From: Mesobacillus subterraneus
Lineage (GTDB): Bacteria; Bacillota; Bacilli; Bacillales; Cytobacillaceae
Direction of reading: 5' to 3'
Assembly (NCBI RefSeq): GCF_003937825.1
Contig: NZ_RSFW01000010.1
Coordinates: 186,001 to 250,000, forward strand
Length of the DNA stretch: 64,000 bases
This document shows positions 1 to 9,514 of the stretch, one piece after another. The position numbers and the translations under genes are program-made. How positions within the stretch are numbered: position 1 is the stretch's first letter; the number at the start of each line of letters is the position of its first letter. The notes below the pieces were generated by a model. That model made no database searches. It saw only the letters and a program-made list of their open reading frames with translations, and had not been told where the DNA came from.

Positions 1-566
1 GCGCGATCAAGAAGGCCGAAGAGCTGTTAAAAGAAATTCCTGACAGCTTCATGCCGATGCAGTTTGAAAACGAATCGAATCCTGATGCCCATAGAAAAAC
101 AACGGCAAAAGAGATTATTGAAGCCATGAAGGAACTGAACAAACCTCTAAGCGCCTTCGTTGCGACAGCAGGAACAGGCGGCACCATCACTGGTACTGGT
201 GAAGCTCTAAAAGAGGAATTCACTGATCTCGCCGTGCACGTGGTTGAGCCAGCCGGATCTCCTGTCCTTTCAGGCGGGAAGCCAGGAAAGCATAAGCTCG
301 TGGGCACGAGCCCAGGGTTCATCCCAGAGATCCTCAATCAGGATGTGTATGAAGAAATCCACAAAATCGAGGATGAAGACGCATACGAATCAGCACGAAG
401 ACTGGCAAAAGAGGAAGGTATCCTCGTCGGCCCTTCATCAGGGGCTGCTTGTTTTGCCGCCATTAATGTTGCCAAACAGCTAAAGCCTGAAGAAGTAGTC
501 ATCTGCATTGCCTGCGACACAGGAGAAAGATATTTATCCAGTGATCTATTCAGTTTTGAAGATTAA
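1..566 (+). CDS. ytkP: Cysteine synthase-like PLP enzyme, 3' part
   Basis: This is the C-terminal part of a fold-type II PLP enzyme of the cysteine synthase/CysK family; the start lies before the window and the reading frame is entered at base 3. The glycine loop TAGTGGTITG that holds the cofactor phosphate, the VEPAGSPVLSGG stretch and the C-terminal GPSSGA cofactor-binding loop are all readable. CysK enzymes make cysteine from O-acetylserine and sulfide. The gene order with pepV, ytzE and rsuA downstream matches B. subtilis ytkP, a CysK paralogue whose exact substrate I do not know. A strong terminator follows the stop codon. Confidence 0.85.
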   Translation, partial: AIKKAEELLKEIPDSFMPMQFENESNPDAHRKTTAKEIIEAMKELNKPLSAFVATAGTGGTITGTGEALKEEFTDLAVHVVEPAGSPVLSGGKPGKHKLVGTSPGFIPEILNQDVYEEIHKIEDEDAYESARRLAKEEGILVGPSSGAACFAAINVAKQLKPEEVVICIACDTGERYLSSDLFSFED

Positions 567-575
567 ACGAAGTGG

Positions 576-601
576 AACCCGCCATTATGGCGGGTTTTTT
601 C
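576..601 (+). terminator. Rho-independent terminator of ytkP
   Basis: A GC-rich hairpin (AACCCGCC, loop ATTAT, GGCGGGTT) is followed by a T-run, ten bases after the ytkP stop codon. Confidence 0.9.
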
Positions 602-652
602 CTTTACCAGTAAAAAAGGCAAATGGCCCGGAGACCATCCACCTTCGCTTAC

Positions 653-1495
653 CTAATCTTCTGCTTCTTCATCTTCAAAAATCGTTCCGGAGTGGAGCGT
701 CATGCCCGAGACGATTTCTTCCATTTCCGCCTGAAGGCTTTCGGTGATTTCTTCGCGCTCTTCAGGTGATAACGCATCCTTGGTGTAGCCAAAGAGATAG
801 TTATTCAAATCAAACTCCCTCAGCTTGCACTTGGTATGGAAGATGTTTTCCTGATAGACATTGACATCGACCATATCGAATTGACTTTTCACAGACTCAG
901 GGATGTAGTTTTGGATTGAGCTGATATCATGGTCGATGAATAGCTTGTTTCCATCCTTGTCTCTCGTGAAGCCTCTTACCTTGTAATCGATGGTCATTAC
1001 ATCCGTTTCGAAGGAATGGATCAAATAATTCAGCGCCTTAAGCGGCGAGATTTCCCCGCACGTCGATACATCGATATCCGCCCTGAATGTACTGATTCCC
1101 TCATCCGGATGGAATTCCGGGTACGTATGGACAGTGATATGGCTTTTGTCAAGCTGTAAAACAACATTATCAGGCAGCGGGCCTGGCGATTCATCATACG
1201 CTTCTTCAGGCACCTCGACGACGGGCCCCTCGGATACAAGGATGGTCACGCTCGCTCCCTGCGGGACATAATCCTGCTTGGCCACATTGAGGACATGCGC
1301 GCCAATGATATCGGAGACATGGGTCAGGATTTTCGTCAGCCGGTCAGCATTATACTGCTCATCAATATAGTCAAGATAAGCTTCACGCTCTTCTTTTGTC
1401 TTCGTATAACAGATGTCATACATGTTAAAACTCAAGGATTTCGTCAGGTTATTGAATCCATGCAATTCAATATGCTGTTCAGGTGTGAATTTCAT
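653..1495 (-). CDS. speD: S-adenosylmethionine decarboxylase proenzyme, long form
   Basis: This pyruvoyl enzyme decarboxylates S-adenosylmethionine to supply the aminopropyl donor for spermidine synthesis. The self-cleavage site is readable as [12 protein letters not shown], where Ser118 becomes the pyruvoyl group. At 280 aa and with [20 protein letters not shown] and [10 protein letters not shown] downstream, it is the long E. coli-type SpeD rather than the roughly 126-residue form typical of B. subtilis. A GGGGG ribosome site sits 7 bases before the ATG. It is monocistronic between convergent ytkP and the dat/pepV pair, with no spermidine synthase alongside. Confidence 0.93.
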   Translation of the reverse strand: MKFTPEQHIELHGFNNLTKSLSFNMYDICYTKTKEEREAYLDYIDEQYNADRLTKILTHVSDIIGAHVLNVAKQDYVPQGASVTILVSEGPVVEVPEEAYDESPGPLPDNVVLQLDKSHITVHTYPEFHPDEGISTFRADIDVSTCGEISPLKALNYLIHSFETDVMTIDYKVRGFTRDKDGNKLFIDHDISSIQNYIPESVKSQFDMVDVNVYQENIFHTKCKLREFDLNNYLFGYTKDALSPEEREEITESLQAEMEEIVSGMTLHSGTIFEDEEAED

Positions 1496-1640
1496 TTATG
1501 TTCCCCCTGTTCGTTTTCAGCCATGCTTTGTCTAGTTTTGAACAAAAGCAGTATCCTGTTGATTTAAATATTTTTATGATACCCATTCCTGTTAAGAAAA
1601 AACAAAGAGGCCCGAGATTATCGAAGGAACGGAAAATATA

Positions 1641-1671
1641 AAAAAAACCTGCAGCATCTAAACTGCAGGTT
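1641..1671 (-). terminator. Terminator of the pepV-dat operon
   Basis: Read on the minus strand, AACCTGCAG and CTGCAGGTT form a 9-bp stem followed by a T-run, just after the dat stop codon. Confidence 0.88.
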
Positions 1672-1676
1672 AAATC

Positions 1677-2531
1677 TTATAGTTTGCCGCATCGGCGTTC
1701 GATTTCTGCTTTGAACAGAGCTTGAAGCTTTCTTGTCACCGCTCCCGGTTCTCCGTTTCCGACTGGTTTGCCATCTACTTCGACGACTGGCATGACTTCG
1801 ACTGTCGTACCTGAAGAAAAGACTTCATCAGCCGCCGATAGTTCATCAAGGGTAAAAGCTCTTTCTTCAAGAGGAATCTGCTCGTTCCGGCAAATCTCCA
1901 GCACTTTTTGGCGGGTGATTCCATTAAGGATGAAGTTATCTGCCGGGTGTGTGAGGATCACGCCGTCCTTGATAATGGAGATGTTGGAATGGCTTCCTTC
2001 GGTCACTTTTTCACCCCGATGCAGGATGGCTTCAAAGCAGCCTGCCTCTGCCGCTTTTTGCTTGGACAGCAGATTCCCAAGCAGGTTCAAACTTTTGATG
2101 TCACAGCGGAGCCAGCGGATATCTTCATCAAGGATCGCCCTGACGCCTTTTTCCATCGATTCCTCCGGCCGAGGGACCTTCCTTGTGTAGGCAACAAAGG
2201 TTGGAGCAATATCCGCTCCAGGAAAGACATGGTTGCGCGGAGATGTACCTCTTGTGAATTGCATATAGACTGTTCCAGTTTCCAATTCATTTTTAGCGAT
2301 CAGCTCTTCCATTTTCTCTTCCAGCTGTTCAGGACTGTATGGTAGCTGCATCCTGATTTTTTCCGCGCTTTCGACCAGGCGATTCAAATGCTCTTTTCCG
2401 GTGAACATTTTGCCATTGTAGACACGTATGACTTCATAGACACCATCGCCAAACTGATAGCCCCTGTCCTCGATATCAACTTTGGCCGTCGCCCTTTCGA
2501 GGATGCGGCCGTCGACAATTACATATTCCAT
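1677..2531 (-). CDS. dat: D-amino-acid (D-alanine) aminotransferase
   Basis: This fold-type IV PLP aminotransferase interconverts D-alanine and 2-oxoglutarate with pyruvate and D-glutamate, feeding peptidoglycan precursors. Readable marks are DRGYQFGDGVYEVIRVYNG near the N-terminus, the catalytic lysine in DIKSLNLLGN, and the SSGTTVEVMPV loop near the C-terminus. I place the start at the ATG of MEYVIVDG (284 aa) because GGAGG lies just before it; an upstream in-frame ATG has no ribosome site. It begins 26 bp after pepV and shares its terminator, so the two are probably co-transcribed. Confidence 0.93.
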   Translation of the reverse strand: MEYVIVDGRILERATAKVDIEDRGYQFGDGVYEVIRVYNGKMFTGKEHLNRLVESAEKIRMQLPYSPEQLEEKMEELIAKNELETGTVYMQFTRGTSPRNHVFPGADIAPTFVAYTRKVPRPEESMEKGVRAILDEDIRWLRCDIKSLNLLGNLLSKQKAAEAGCFEAILHRGEKVTEGSHSNISIIKDGVILTHPADNFILNGITRQKVLEICRNEQIPLEERAFTLDELSAADEVFSSGTTVEVMPVVEVDGKPVGNGEPGAVTRKLQALFKAEIERRCGKL

Positions 2532-2557
2532 CTCTTTCTCCTCCTGTTTCACTAAAA

Positions 2558-3973
2558 TTACTTTGCCAGTTCATAAATGGCTTGCGCATAGATTGCAGTA
2601 GCCCTTAACAGGTCCTCAATTATCATGTATTCGTCCTTCTGATGTGCGATATCAGGCCGGCCCGGGAATAGCGGGCCAAATGCTACACCTGACTTCAATG
2701 ACCTCGCGTATGTACCGCCGCCGATCGAAATCAATTCTGCTTTTTCACCTGTTTGTTCCTCATAGACCTTTTTCAAAGTCTGGATCAGGAAATCCTTTTC
2801 ATCAACATGATGAGGGTTGGAGTTTGAAAAATTCTCAATAACAATCCCTTCTGCTTCCAAAAGTTCTTCCAGGATTGCCTTTGTTTTTTCCAGCTCTGTT
2901 GTAACTGGGTAACGCATGTTCAAACCAGCACGCCCTCCATTTTCAACAGAATAGGAGAGCTTGCCCACATTGATGGTCAAATCTCCTGTAATGTCATCGG
3001 CAAAAGCGATGCCGAGTTCCCTTCCGCGTGAATCCTTGCAGAGGTATTTCGCCACGAACTGGAAGAACTTTTCACTGTCCCCATCAAGATTAAGCTGAGA
3101 AAGGAAGCCTGCCATATGGAGACCGGCATTCTTTCCATTGTCCGGTTCCATTCCATGTGCCGACACACCTTCAAGCTCAAGGATCAGCTTTCCGCTTTCA
3201 ACTACCGCACTACCATCAAGTTCATTCTGCTTCTTATAGTCCTCAAAGCGCTGCACGATATCTGTCTGTCCCTGTTCGACGACAAGGGCTGCCTTTGCAA
3301 AATCAGGCACCATGTTATACCTGCGTCCGGAGGAGAATTCAATTACCTCTGCATCGAATTCCTCTTTCTGATTGCCTGCCGGCTTATAGACCAAATCATA
3401 GTCAGCAATGCCTTTTTCCGCGTAAATGATCGGGAAGTCAGCATCCGGGGCGAATCCCATTGCAGGCATTTCTTCATGCTCAAAATAATGATCCACACAG
3501 CGCCAGTTGCTTTCTTCATCTGTACCAATGATCATCCTGACCCGCTTGTTCAAAGGCAAGCCCAGCTCTTTCACGATTTTCATTGCATAATATGCCGCCA
3601 TGGTTGGCCCTTTGTCATCAATAGCTCCACGCGCAAAGATTTTCCCATCGCGAATTTCAGCTCCATAAGGATCGCTTGTCCAGCCATCTCCTTCTGGCAC
3701 AACATCGACATGGCAAAGAACGCCGACGATTTCCTCTCCCTTCCCAAACTCAAGATGTCCAGCAAGATTGCCGACATTCTTGGAAGTGAAGCCATCCTTT
3801 TCCCCGAGTTGAAGCATAAATTCCAATGCTTCTTTTACACCTTCCCCAAGAGGTGCCTCAGCTGCAGCATTCTCCTCATCAAGAACACTTTTGATTTTCA
3901 GCAATTCCTGAGCATCCTTGATTAAGTCAGCCTCCCTTTTTTCAACTTCCTTCATCCAGTTAATTGAAGACAT
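2558..3973 (-). CDS. pepV: Xaa-His dipeptidase-type peptidase (PepV)
   Basis: This M20-family zinc dipeptidase of 471 aa hydrolyses dipeptides in the cytoplasm. Metal-site motifs are readable: HVDVVPEGDGW near residue 90, the bridging aspartate in GAIDDKGP, and GTDEES near residue 150. The insertion between catalytic domain halves is of the size expected for PepV. GGGAGG lies 9 bases before the ATG. It is the first gene of a two-gene unit with dat. The gene corresponds in position to B. subtilis ytjP. Confidence 0.92.
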   Translation of the reverse strand: MSSINWMKEVEKREADLIKDAQELLKIKSVLDEENAAAEAPLGEGVKEALEFMLQLGEKDGFTSKNVGNLAGHLEFGKGEEIVGVLCHVDVVPEGDGWTSDPYGAEIRDGKIFARGAIDDKGPTMAAYYAMKIVKELGLPLNKRVRMIIGTDEESNWRCVDHYFEHEEMPAMGFAPDADFPIIYAEKGIADYDLVYKPAGNQKEEFDAEVIEFSSGRRYNMVPDFAKAALVVEQGQTDIVQRFEDYKKQNELDGSAVVESGKLILELEGVSAHGMEPDNGKNAGLHMAGFLSQLNLDGDSEKFFQFVAKYLCKDSRGRELGIAFADDITGDLTINVGKLSYSVENGGRAGLNMRYPVTTELEKTKAILEELLEAEGIVIENFSNSNPHHVDEKDFLIQTLKKVYEEQTGEKAELISIGGGTYARSLKSGVAFGPLFPGRPDIAHQKDEYMIIEDLLRATAIYAQAIYELAK

Positions 3974-4451
3974 CCTTCCAAACCTCCCAATCCTATTTAT
4001 ATGTATTCAGCTTTTTTCCTATTAAAGAACACTTAAGCCCCGCAATGTTCTTATTGTACCTTAAATGTACAGTTGAAAACTTGAATTTTATTTTACTCCT
4101 TATAACCGCAGTCCGTAAACTCTGCTACCTTAGATATTTTCTCTTAATTTTCTAACATCTGTCATATTTAGCCTGTTTAGAACCATATCGTTAAGTATAT
4201 AAACGACTTAGGAGGAGGTGCTCAATAACTAATTATTAATTTTTTATTAAAAACAGTGAATTGTCTGGAATTTTATTTTATTAAAGTGTAAAATAGTCCA
4301 AAAGGTAAGACATCTTATGACTACCTTTAAAAAATGGACGCAAAAGGAGCTGTCTGGAAAGAAGAAAACTACATACTTGAGGACTCGTCTTCAAACATGT
4401 GTCGGTTGCAGGAAATGACTAGGGGTTTAAAAAAGGATAGGGAGTGGTTGT
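3974..4451. other. Intergenic region between pepV and ytzE
   Basis: This is AT-rich DNA between divergent genes. It must hold the promoters for pepV and ytzE. A GGAGGAGG sequence near 4211-4218 is not followed by a usable start. I see no RNA gene, repeat or supported ORF here. Confidence 0.4.
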
Positions 4452-4673
4452 TTGAAACCTTCGACTAACCGGATGATAAACCGCATCAAATCCATCTACA
4501 TGTATATATGTCAGAACGGTACTGTCACAACTCAAGATCTTGTAGAGGAATTCGGAATTACTCCTCGAACCATCCAGAGGGATTTGAATGTCCTGGCTTA
4601 TAACGACTTAGTGAAAAGTCCGAGCCGAGGTAAATGGACAACGACCCAGAAAAAGGTAAGAATGTCATCTTAA
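4452..4673 (+). CDS. ytzE: Small DeoR-type helix-turn-helix protein
   Basis: A 73-residue protein consisting almost only of a DeoR N-terminal winged helix: RIKSIYMYICQNGTVTTQDL is followed by the recognition helix segment FGITPRTIQRDLNVL. There is no effector domain, so it is either a minimal DNA-binding protein or an accessory regulator. The start is TTG with GGAG 7 bases upstream. Size and position between pepV and rsuA match B. subtilis ytzE. A terminator follows. Its target is unknown. Confidence 0.8.
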   Translation: MKPSTNRMINRIKSIYMYICQNGTVTTQDLVEEFGITPRTIQRDLNVLAYNDLVKSPSRGKWTTTQKKVRMSS

Positions 4674-4726
4674 ATCAAAAAGCGGAAGCCGAATTGCGCT
4701 TGTCCAAAACAATTTGATAAAATGAA

Positions 4727-4762
4727 AAAATCGCCAGAGGATTATCCTCGGCGATTTTTTTT
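4727..4762 (+). terminator. Terminator of ytzE
   Basis: AAATCGCC and GGCGATTT enclose an inner AGAGGAT/ATCCTC pairing and are followed by eight Ts. Confidence 0.88.
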
Positions 4763-4795
4763 ATAATAAGAAAGTATAAATTTCACTTTGAGAAT

Positions 4796-5093
4796 TGTCC
4801 AGCTCCAGTGCCTAGCCAGTTTTCATCACTGAGAGTGCCTCCTCGAGTATCTTGCGATAAGCGTTAGCTTTGAGCAGCTCGAGTCGCTTGTCTAGTTTCG
4901 CCTCCTAGAAACTCCGAAACTTCAACTCCCCCGGCAGAAGCAAAAAGCGCTTCTTTGTCGGAGTCTCCAGTTTCTGCGTTTCTGGGCAGTCGGCTATACA
5001 TTTCGATTTCGGTCCGCCCAATGAAGTCGAAGGACGACTTCACTGGTCAGCCCTCCAGCGCTTGTCGGGGCTGACCAGGAAGCTTGCGCTTTT
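4796..5093. repeat. Non-coding GC-rich structured segment, probable Bacillaceae intergenic repeat
   Basis: About 300 bp between ytzE and rsuA carries no supported ORF but is rich in short inverted motifs, for example GAAGTCG and CGACTTC around 5025-5041, and phrases such as GTCCAGCTCCAGTGCCTAG and CTTGTCGGGGCTGACCAGG. I recall closely similar sequences as multicopy intergenic elements in related Bacillaceae. Only one copy is present in this window, so the repeat status is from memory, not shown here. It ends directly at the 3' end of rsuA. Confidence 0.5.
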
Positions 5094-5094
5094 C

Positions 5095-5811
5095 TTATAC
5101 TTCATATGTCTGGAGCATTTCGATTTCTTCGTCCGTGAGCTCCCGGTATTCCCCGAGCTCGAGCGTCTCATCCAGCTTTAGCGGCCCCATCGTGAGCCGT
5201 TTCAAATAGATGACTCTCTTACCGACTGCCTGGAACATCCTTTTTACCTGGTGGAACTTCCCTTCTGTGATTGTCAGCTCAATATCAGAGGTTAAGCCCG
5301 ATTTCAGGATCACCAGTTCACCTGGTTTCGTTTCATACCCATCATCCAGTATGACGCCTTTTTTAAACGCTTCGATATCTTCCTCTGTCACTTCTCCCTC
5401 AATCACGGCAAAATACGTTTTAGGAACATGTTTCTTTGGCGATAAGAGCCTGTGGGAAAGCTGCCCATCATTCGTGATCAGCAGCAGGCCTTCTGTATCC
5501 TTATCGAGCCTTCCAACCGGGAATGGCTCAAATACCAAATCCTCCATCTCCAGCAGGTCAATCACCGTCTCGTCGTGATTGTCCTCGGTTGCTGAAATGA
5601 CACCCGGCGGCTTGTTCATCATCAAATAGATAAATTCCCTGTAATGAATTTCTTCCCCATTCAGCATGATGAGATCGTTCTCGGGATTGACATGCTGTTT
5701 TGCATCCTTAACAATGGTTCCATTCACTTTAACAGACCCATCCTTTAAAAGTTTCTTGACATCTTTCCTGCTCCCATATCCCAGATTGGAAAGAACTTTA
5801 TCGATTCTCAT
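5095..5811 (-). CDS. rsuA: 16S rRNA pseudouridine synthase, RsuA family
   Basis: This enzyme isomerises a specific uridine in small-subunit rRNA to pseudouridine. It has an N-terminal S4 RNA-binding domain (MRIDKVLSNLGYGSRKDVKK onward) and a catalytic domain with the family motif GRLDKDTEGLLLITNDG, whose Asp is the catalytic residue. The start (238 aa) is the ATG preceded by AGGAGG; a longer frame upstream lacks a ribosome site. It sits in the same neighbourhood as B. subtilis ytzG. The exact modified base is inferred from the family. Confidence 0.9.
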   Translation of the reverse strand: MRIDKVLSNLGYGSRKDVKKLLKDGSVKVNGTIVKDAKQHVNPENDLIMLNGEEIHYREFIYLMMNKPPGVISATEDNHDETVIDLLEMEDLVFEPFPVGRLDKDTEGLLLITNDGQLSHRLLSPKKHVPKTYFAVIEGEVTEEDIEAFKKGVILDDGYETKPGELVILKSGLTSDIELTITEGKFHQVKRMFQAVGKRVIYLKRLTMGPLKLDETLELGEYRELTDEEIEMLQTYEV

Positions 5812-5914
5812 GGCGAAACCTCCTTTTACAATGGGCTCGTGCCCACTCCATATTCGAACTTTATACATAGACTACTATCATAGTTTACATTAGATCATGA
5901 GGAGATGACCTGAA

Positions 5915-6163
5915 ATGAATTATCGTCAGCAAGGACAAGGCTTGTACATTCCGCTGCCTGGCATACCTGGCGGAGGCTTCCCTGGAGGAGGATTCCCTGG
6001 TGGTGGATTTCCCGGTGGTGGCGGCCAGTTTGACCGGAGGCTTGACCGCCTTGAACGGCAAATCCAAAGATTAGATAACCAGATGGAACGGCTTGAGCGC
6101 AGGGTCGACAGGATCGAACGCCGCCTCGGCTTCAGGCAGGAAGACCAGCAGTTTCATTATTAG
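5915..6163 (+). CDS. Small protein with Gly-Pro-Phe repeats and a charged coiled coil
   Basis: An 82-residue protein of unknown function. Residues 15-37 repeat GGGFP three to four times. Residues 40-72 form a highly charged heptad stretch (RRLDRLERQIQRLDNQMERL) predicted to be a coiled coil. It has no signal peptide or membrane segment. GAGG lies upstream of the ATG, and a terminator follows. The architecture, flexible low-complexity head plus oligomerising tail, resembles small spore-coat-associated proteins, but that is only a guess. Confidence 0.7.
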   Translation: MNYRQQGQGLYIPLPGIPGGGFPGGGFPGGGFPGGGGQFDRRLDRLERQIQRLDNQMERLERRVDRIERRLGFRQEDQQFHY

Positions 6164-6168
6164 TTAGC

Positions 6169-6203
6169 AAAAATGGCCTTCATGACAGAAGGCCATTTTC
6201 ATA
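6169..6203. terminator. Bidirectional terminator between convergent genes
   Basis: AAAATGGCCTTC and GAAGGCCATTTT form a 12-bp stem flanked by A and T runs, between the small coiled-coil gene (+) and murJ (-). Confidence 0.85.
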
Positions 6204-7832
6204 TTATACCGGCAGCCTTAGCTTGCGCTTGATCTTGGTCACCCGGTCCCCAAAGAGCCTGTCCACCAGCTTCGTACGGAGTCCAAGGTAAAAGTACACC
6301 GCTGCGCCTACAAGTGCAGAAACTCCGATGATTAAAATTGACTGGAACTTTGCGGCAGGTGACAGGAATTGGACAAGCATTTCATAGAATGCCATCGTGA
6401 CGCCTGCCATCAGGCCAGAGAAAATCAAGATCAAGAAAATTCTTCTTGTCACGAAGCCCATCGGATACTTTGCGAATTTCTTTATGACAAGCATGTTAAT
6501 GACAATCGCCGCCGTATAGCCGAGGGCCGTTGATAGGACAGCACCCTGTGTTTCAAATAGCTTGATCAATGGGATGTTTAAGGTTAGCTTCACCAATAAT
6601 CCCGTCAGCAAACTTAAAATCGTGAAACGCTGCTCGTTAATCCCCTGAAGGATGGCAGCCGTCACCGAGAATAGAGCGAATAGGATGGCTACTGGTGCGT
6701 AAGTCGTCAAGACCTCTGTACCAAGATCGTTGTGTGCATAGAAAACCGTGTACATTGGCTCGGATAGTATTGCGATTCCGATAGCAGCTGGCACTGTTAA
6801 GTACATTAACACCTGGAAGGTCTGATCAAGCTGCCGCCTCATTCCCTTGCGGTCGTTTTCCGTAAATGCCTTGGTGATACTTGGCACCAAAGTCAGAGAA
6901 AAAGCCGTAGCAAGAGAAACAGGAATGATGACCAGTTTATGAGACTGGAAATTCAACACAGAAAACGCAGAACTAGCTTCATTTGAACTAAATCCGATCG
7001 AAGTCATAGCCCTGGTAAAGGTCATCATATCAACGAATTGGAACAATGGATTCGCAATCCCGACGAAAACGAACGGTGCAGCATAGAGAAGAATTTCCTT
7101 GTAAATATCCTTTAAGGAAATGTCCATCGTCTTCTTATCTTCTTCGAGAAGTTTATCCAGGTGCGGCTTTCGCTTAAACCAATACCAGCCCAAAACTCCA
7201 AGGCTGCCCAGAGCGCCTATGAAGGCGGCAAAAGTGGCGACACTGACCGCTGTTACCATGTCTCCCTTCAGGACATTCAGGACGAAAAATGCACCAGCCA
7301 GCACGAAAACAATCCGGACAATTTGCTCAACAACCTGTGACACTGCAGAAGGTCCCATTGACTGATGTCCCTGGAAAAATCCGCGGATCAAGCTCATGAA
7401 TGGGACAACGATCAGGGCAAAGCTAACTGCCCGAATAACAGTCGTCACATTTTCGGCCGTTATTTGCACATTTTCTTCTTTGCTGGTGTCCATCACAATA
7501 TCAGCAAGACCAGGAGCTGTGATATACATGATCAGGAATGAAAGAATTCCTGTCGCCAGCATGACGACCACACCGGACTTAAACAGCTTCCTCCCGACCG
7601 CATACTCCTCGAGTGCATTGTATTTCGCTATAAATTTAGAAACAGCAAGCGGTACACCTGCCGTGGCAACACTTATGAAAATGGTATATGGGATGTAAGA
7701 ATACGAATAAAGAGCCGTTCCATAATCTCCTACGATGGCAAAAAAGGGAATGACATAAAATAGCCCGAGCACTTTCGATAAGATCGTGCCAAGCGTCAGA
7801 ATGAACGTCCCTCTCAATAGCTTTGATGACAT
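6204..7832 (-). CDS. murJ: Lipid II flippase, MurJ/YtgP (MATE-like polysaccharide exporter family)
   Basis: A 542-residue multi-pass membrane protein of the MVF/MATE superfamily, with about 14 hydrophobic segments. It resembles B. subtilis YtgP, which is known as MurJ and flips lipid II across the membrane for cell-wall synthesis; SpoVB is a paralogue. Readable marks are KLLRGTFILTLGTILSKVLG at the N-terminus and the charged loop LIRGFFQGHQSMGPSA. I start at MSSKLLRG because AGGGA lies upstream; the longer frame adds 23 residues without a ribosome site. Its position next to ytfP matches B. subtilis. Confidence 0.9.
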   Translation of the reverse strand: MSSKLLRGTFILTLGTILSKVLGLFYVIPFFAIVGDYGTALYSYSYIPYTIFISVATAGVPLAVSKFIAKYNALEEYAVGRKLFKSGVVVMLATGILSFLIMYITAPGLADIVMDTSKEENVQITAENVTTVIRAVSFALIVVPFMSLIRGFFQGHQSMGPSAVSQVVEQIVRIVFVLAGAFFVLNVLKGDMVTAVSVATFAAFIGALGSLGVLGWYWFKRKPHLDKLLEEDKKTMDISLKDIYKEILLYAAPFVFVGIANPLFQFVDMMTFTRAMTSIGFSSNEASSAFSVLNFQSHKLVIIPVSLATAFSLTLVPSITKAFTENDRKGMRRQLDQTFQVLMYLTVPAAIGIAILSEPMYTVFYAHNDLGTEVLTTYAPVAILFALFSVTAAILQGINEQRFTILSLLTGLLVKLTLNIPLIKLFETQGAVLSTALGYTAAIVINMLVIKKFAKYPMGFVTRRIFLILIFSGLMAGVTMAFYEMLVQFLSPAAKFQSILIIGVSALVGAAVYFYLGLRTKLVDRLFGDRVTKIKRKLRLPV

Positions 7833-8122
7833 AAGATCCCTACTTTTCAATCTATAAGTTAAAAAACAGATTACAAACTTGTATTTTACCACAAACAACA
7901 ATGGACACTATGATAATTATCAATGATTGCAGAATTTGCTTGCGATTTTCAGAGCCTGCAGAAATCGCCTGCATTCCCTAGTTTACTCTTCTTTTTTTCG
8001 GACTGCCAGTTTTCCGGATAGTGATTTCGTTTAAAGATCTGGTTCCAGGGCAATGTTTTTATTATAAAGATGGATTATAATAAGAAAATGCATCAGAAAC
8101 AGAGAATAGTAAAGTTGGTGAA

Positions 8123-9394
8123 ATGATGAAATATGATGTGATCGTCCTTGGCGGCGGACCGTCTGGGCTGATGGCGGCAATTGCTGCTGGAGAACAGGGC
8201 GCGAAGGTGCTGCTGATCGACAAAGGAGACAAGCTCGGTCGCAAACTGGCCATCTCCGGCGGCGGACGCTGCAACGTGACCAATCGCCTTCCAGTGGATG
8301 AAATCATTAAACATATACCCGGAAACGGGCGGTTCCTATACAGCGCTTTTTCAATTTTTAGTAATGAAGATATTATTTCTTTTTTTGAAGCACTAGGAAT
8401 CAAGCTTAAGGAAGAGGACCATGGCCGGATGTTCCCTGTCACCGACAAGGCCCAATCCGTTGTGGACGCCCTTTTAACAAAGCTTAAGGAGTTAAAGGTG
8501 GAAATCAAGACGAACAGTCCTGTTTCCGATGTCCATTACAGTGACGGTAAGGCTGAATCTGTAGAATTGAAAAATGGAGAACGTATATTTGCCGACAGCA
8601 TCATCATTGGAGTCGGCGGAAAATCGGTCCCTCACACCGGATCGACCGGTGATGGTTACGCCTGGGCCGAAAAAGCGGGCCATACGATCACTGATCTGTT
8701 TCCGACAGAAGTGCCACTGACGTCCAATGAGCATTTCATTAAAGAAAAAACGCTTCAGGGACTTTCTTTACGAGCCGTTGCACTCAGTGTTCTCAATCCT
8801 AAAGGCAAAGCGCTCATCACCCATAAAATGGACATGATTTTTACTCATTTTGGCGTCAGCGGCCCGGCAGTCTTACGCTGCAGCCAGTTTGTCGTCAAAG
8901 CCATGAAAAAATGGAACCTGAAAGAGGTTGTCATGTCATTGGATGCCCTCCCCGACATGAAAGAAGAAGAGTTGTTCCAGGAGATCAATAATCTGATCAA
9001 AGCAGAACCTAAGAAAGCAGTGAAGAATCTGTTAAAGGGATTGCTTCCAGAACGCTACCTGATGTTCCTGTTGGAGCTCAATGAAATCGATTCCGCTATC
9101 CAGGGTGGTCAGCTTGGCCATGAAAAAATCAGAAGCTTTGCCAAATCGGTCAAGCAATTCGAATTCAAAGTGAACGGCACACTGCCACTTGATAAAGCAT
9201 TCGTGACCGGAGGCGGCATTTCCGTCAAAGAAGTCGAGCCGCAAACCATGGCATCGAAAAAAGCAGCGGGCCTGTATTTTTGCGGCGAAATCCTTGATAT
9301 CCACGGCTATACAGGCGGCTATAATATTACCTCCGCACTTGTCACCGGACGGCTTGCCGGTAAAAATGCAGCGGAATTTGCGTTGCGGTTATAA
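8123..9394 (+). CDS. ytfP: NAD(P)/FAD-dependent oxidoreductase, HI0933/BaiN family
   Basis: A 423-residue flavoprotein with an N-terminal FAD-binding Rossmann motif [20 protein letters not shown], the family signature [16 protein letters not shown] around residue 45, and the C-terminal [16 protein letters not shown] flavin site. Family members are cytoplasmic; the physiological substrate is not settled. Two consecutive ATGs (8123 and 8126) are possible starts. It is transcribed divergently from murJ and is followed by its own terminator, as in B. subtilis ytfP. Confidence 0.9.
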   Translation: MMKYDVIVLGGGPSGLMAAIAAGEQGAKVLLIDKGDKLGRKLAISGGGRCNVTNRLPVDEIIKHIPGNGRFLYSAFSIFSNEDIISFFEALGIKLKEEDHGRMFPVTDKAQSVVDALLTKLKELKVEIKTNSPVSDVHYSDGKAESVELKNGERIFADSIIIGVGGKSVPHTGSTGDGYAWAEKAGHTITDLFPTEVPLTSNEHFIKEKTLQGLSLRAVALSVLNPKGKALITHKMDMIFTHFGVSGPAVLRCSQFVVKAMKKWNLKEVVMSLDALPDMKEEELFQEINNLIKAEPKKAVKNLLKGLLPERYLMFLLELNEIDSAIQGGQLGHEKIRSFAKSVKQFEFKVNGTLPLDKAFVTGGGISVKEVEPQTMASKKAAGLYFCGEILDIHGYTGGYNITSALVTGRLAGKNAAEFALRL

Positions 9395-9407
9395 CGAGAA
9401 CTTGCCC

Positions 9408-9441
9408 TGTCCGTCATCCCGTCGATGACGGACACTTTTTC
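9408..9441 (+). terminator. Terminator of ytfP
   Basis: TGTCCGTCATC and GATGACGGACA form an 11-bp stem followed by CTTTTT. Confidence 0.88.
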
Positions 9442-9480
9442 CCTTTTCCGCTGATTTCTGTCCTTCATATCCATGATAAT

Positions 9481-9514
9481 AAAAACAGAGCCTGAAAAAT
9501 CACTCAGGCTCTGT
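9481..9514 (-). terminator. Terminator overlapping the 3' end of the Cse60 gene
   Basis: On the minus strand ACAGAGCCTGA and TCAGGCTCTGT pair over 11 bp and are followed by a T-run. The upstream arm includes the last codons of the gene. Confidence 0.85.

Noticed and set aside
3116-3925. Long plus-strand frame opposite pepV
   Set aside because: It is a shadow of the pepV coding sequence.
4334-4468. 44-codon frame before ytzE
   Set aside because: It overlaps ytzE in another frame, has no ribosome site and resembles nothing known.
5885-6067. Minus-strand frame opposite the GGGFP gene
   Set aside because: It is the mirror of a repetitive coding sequence and lacks a ribosome site.
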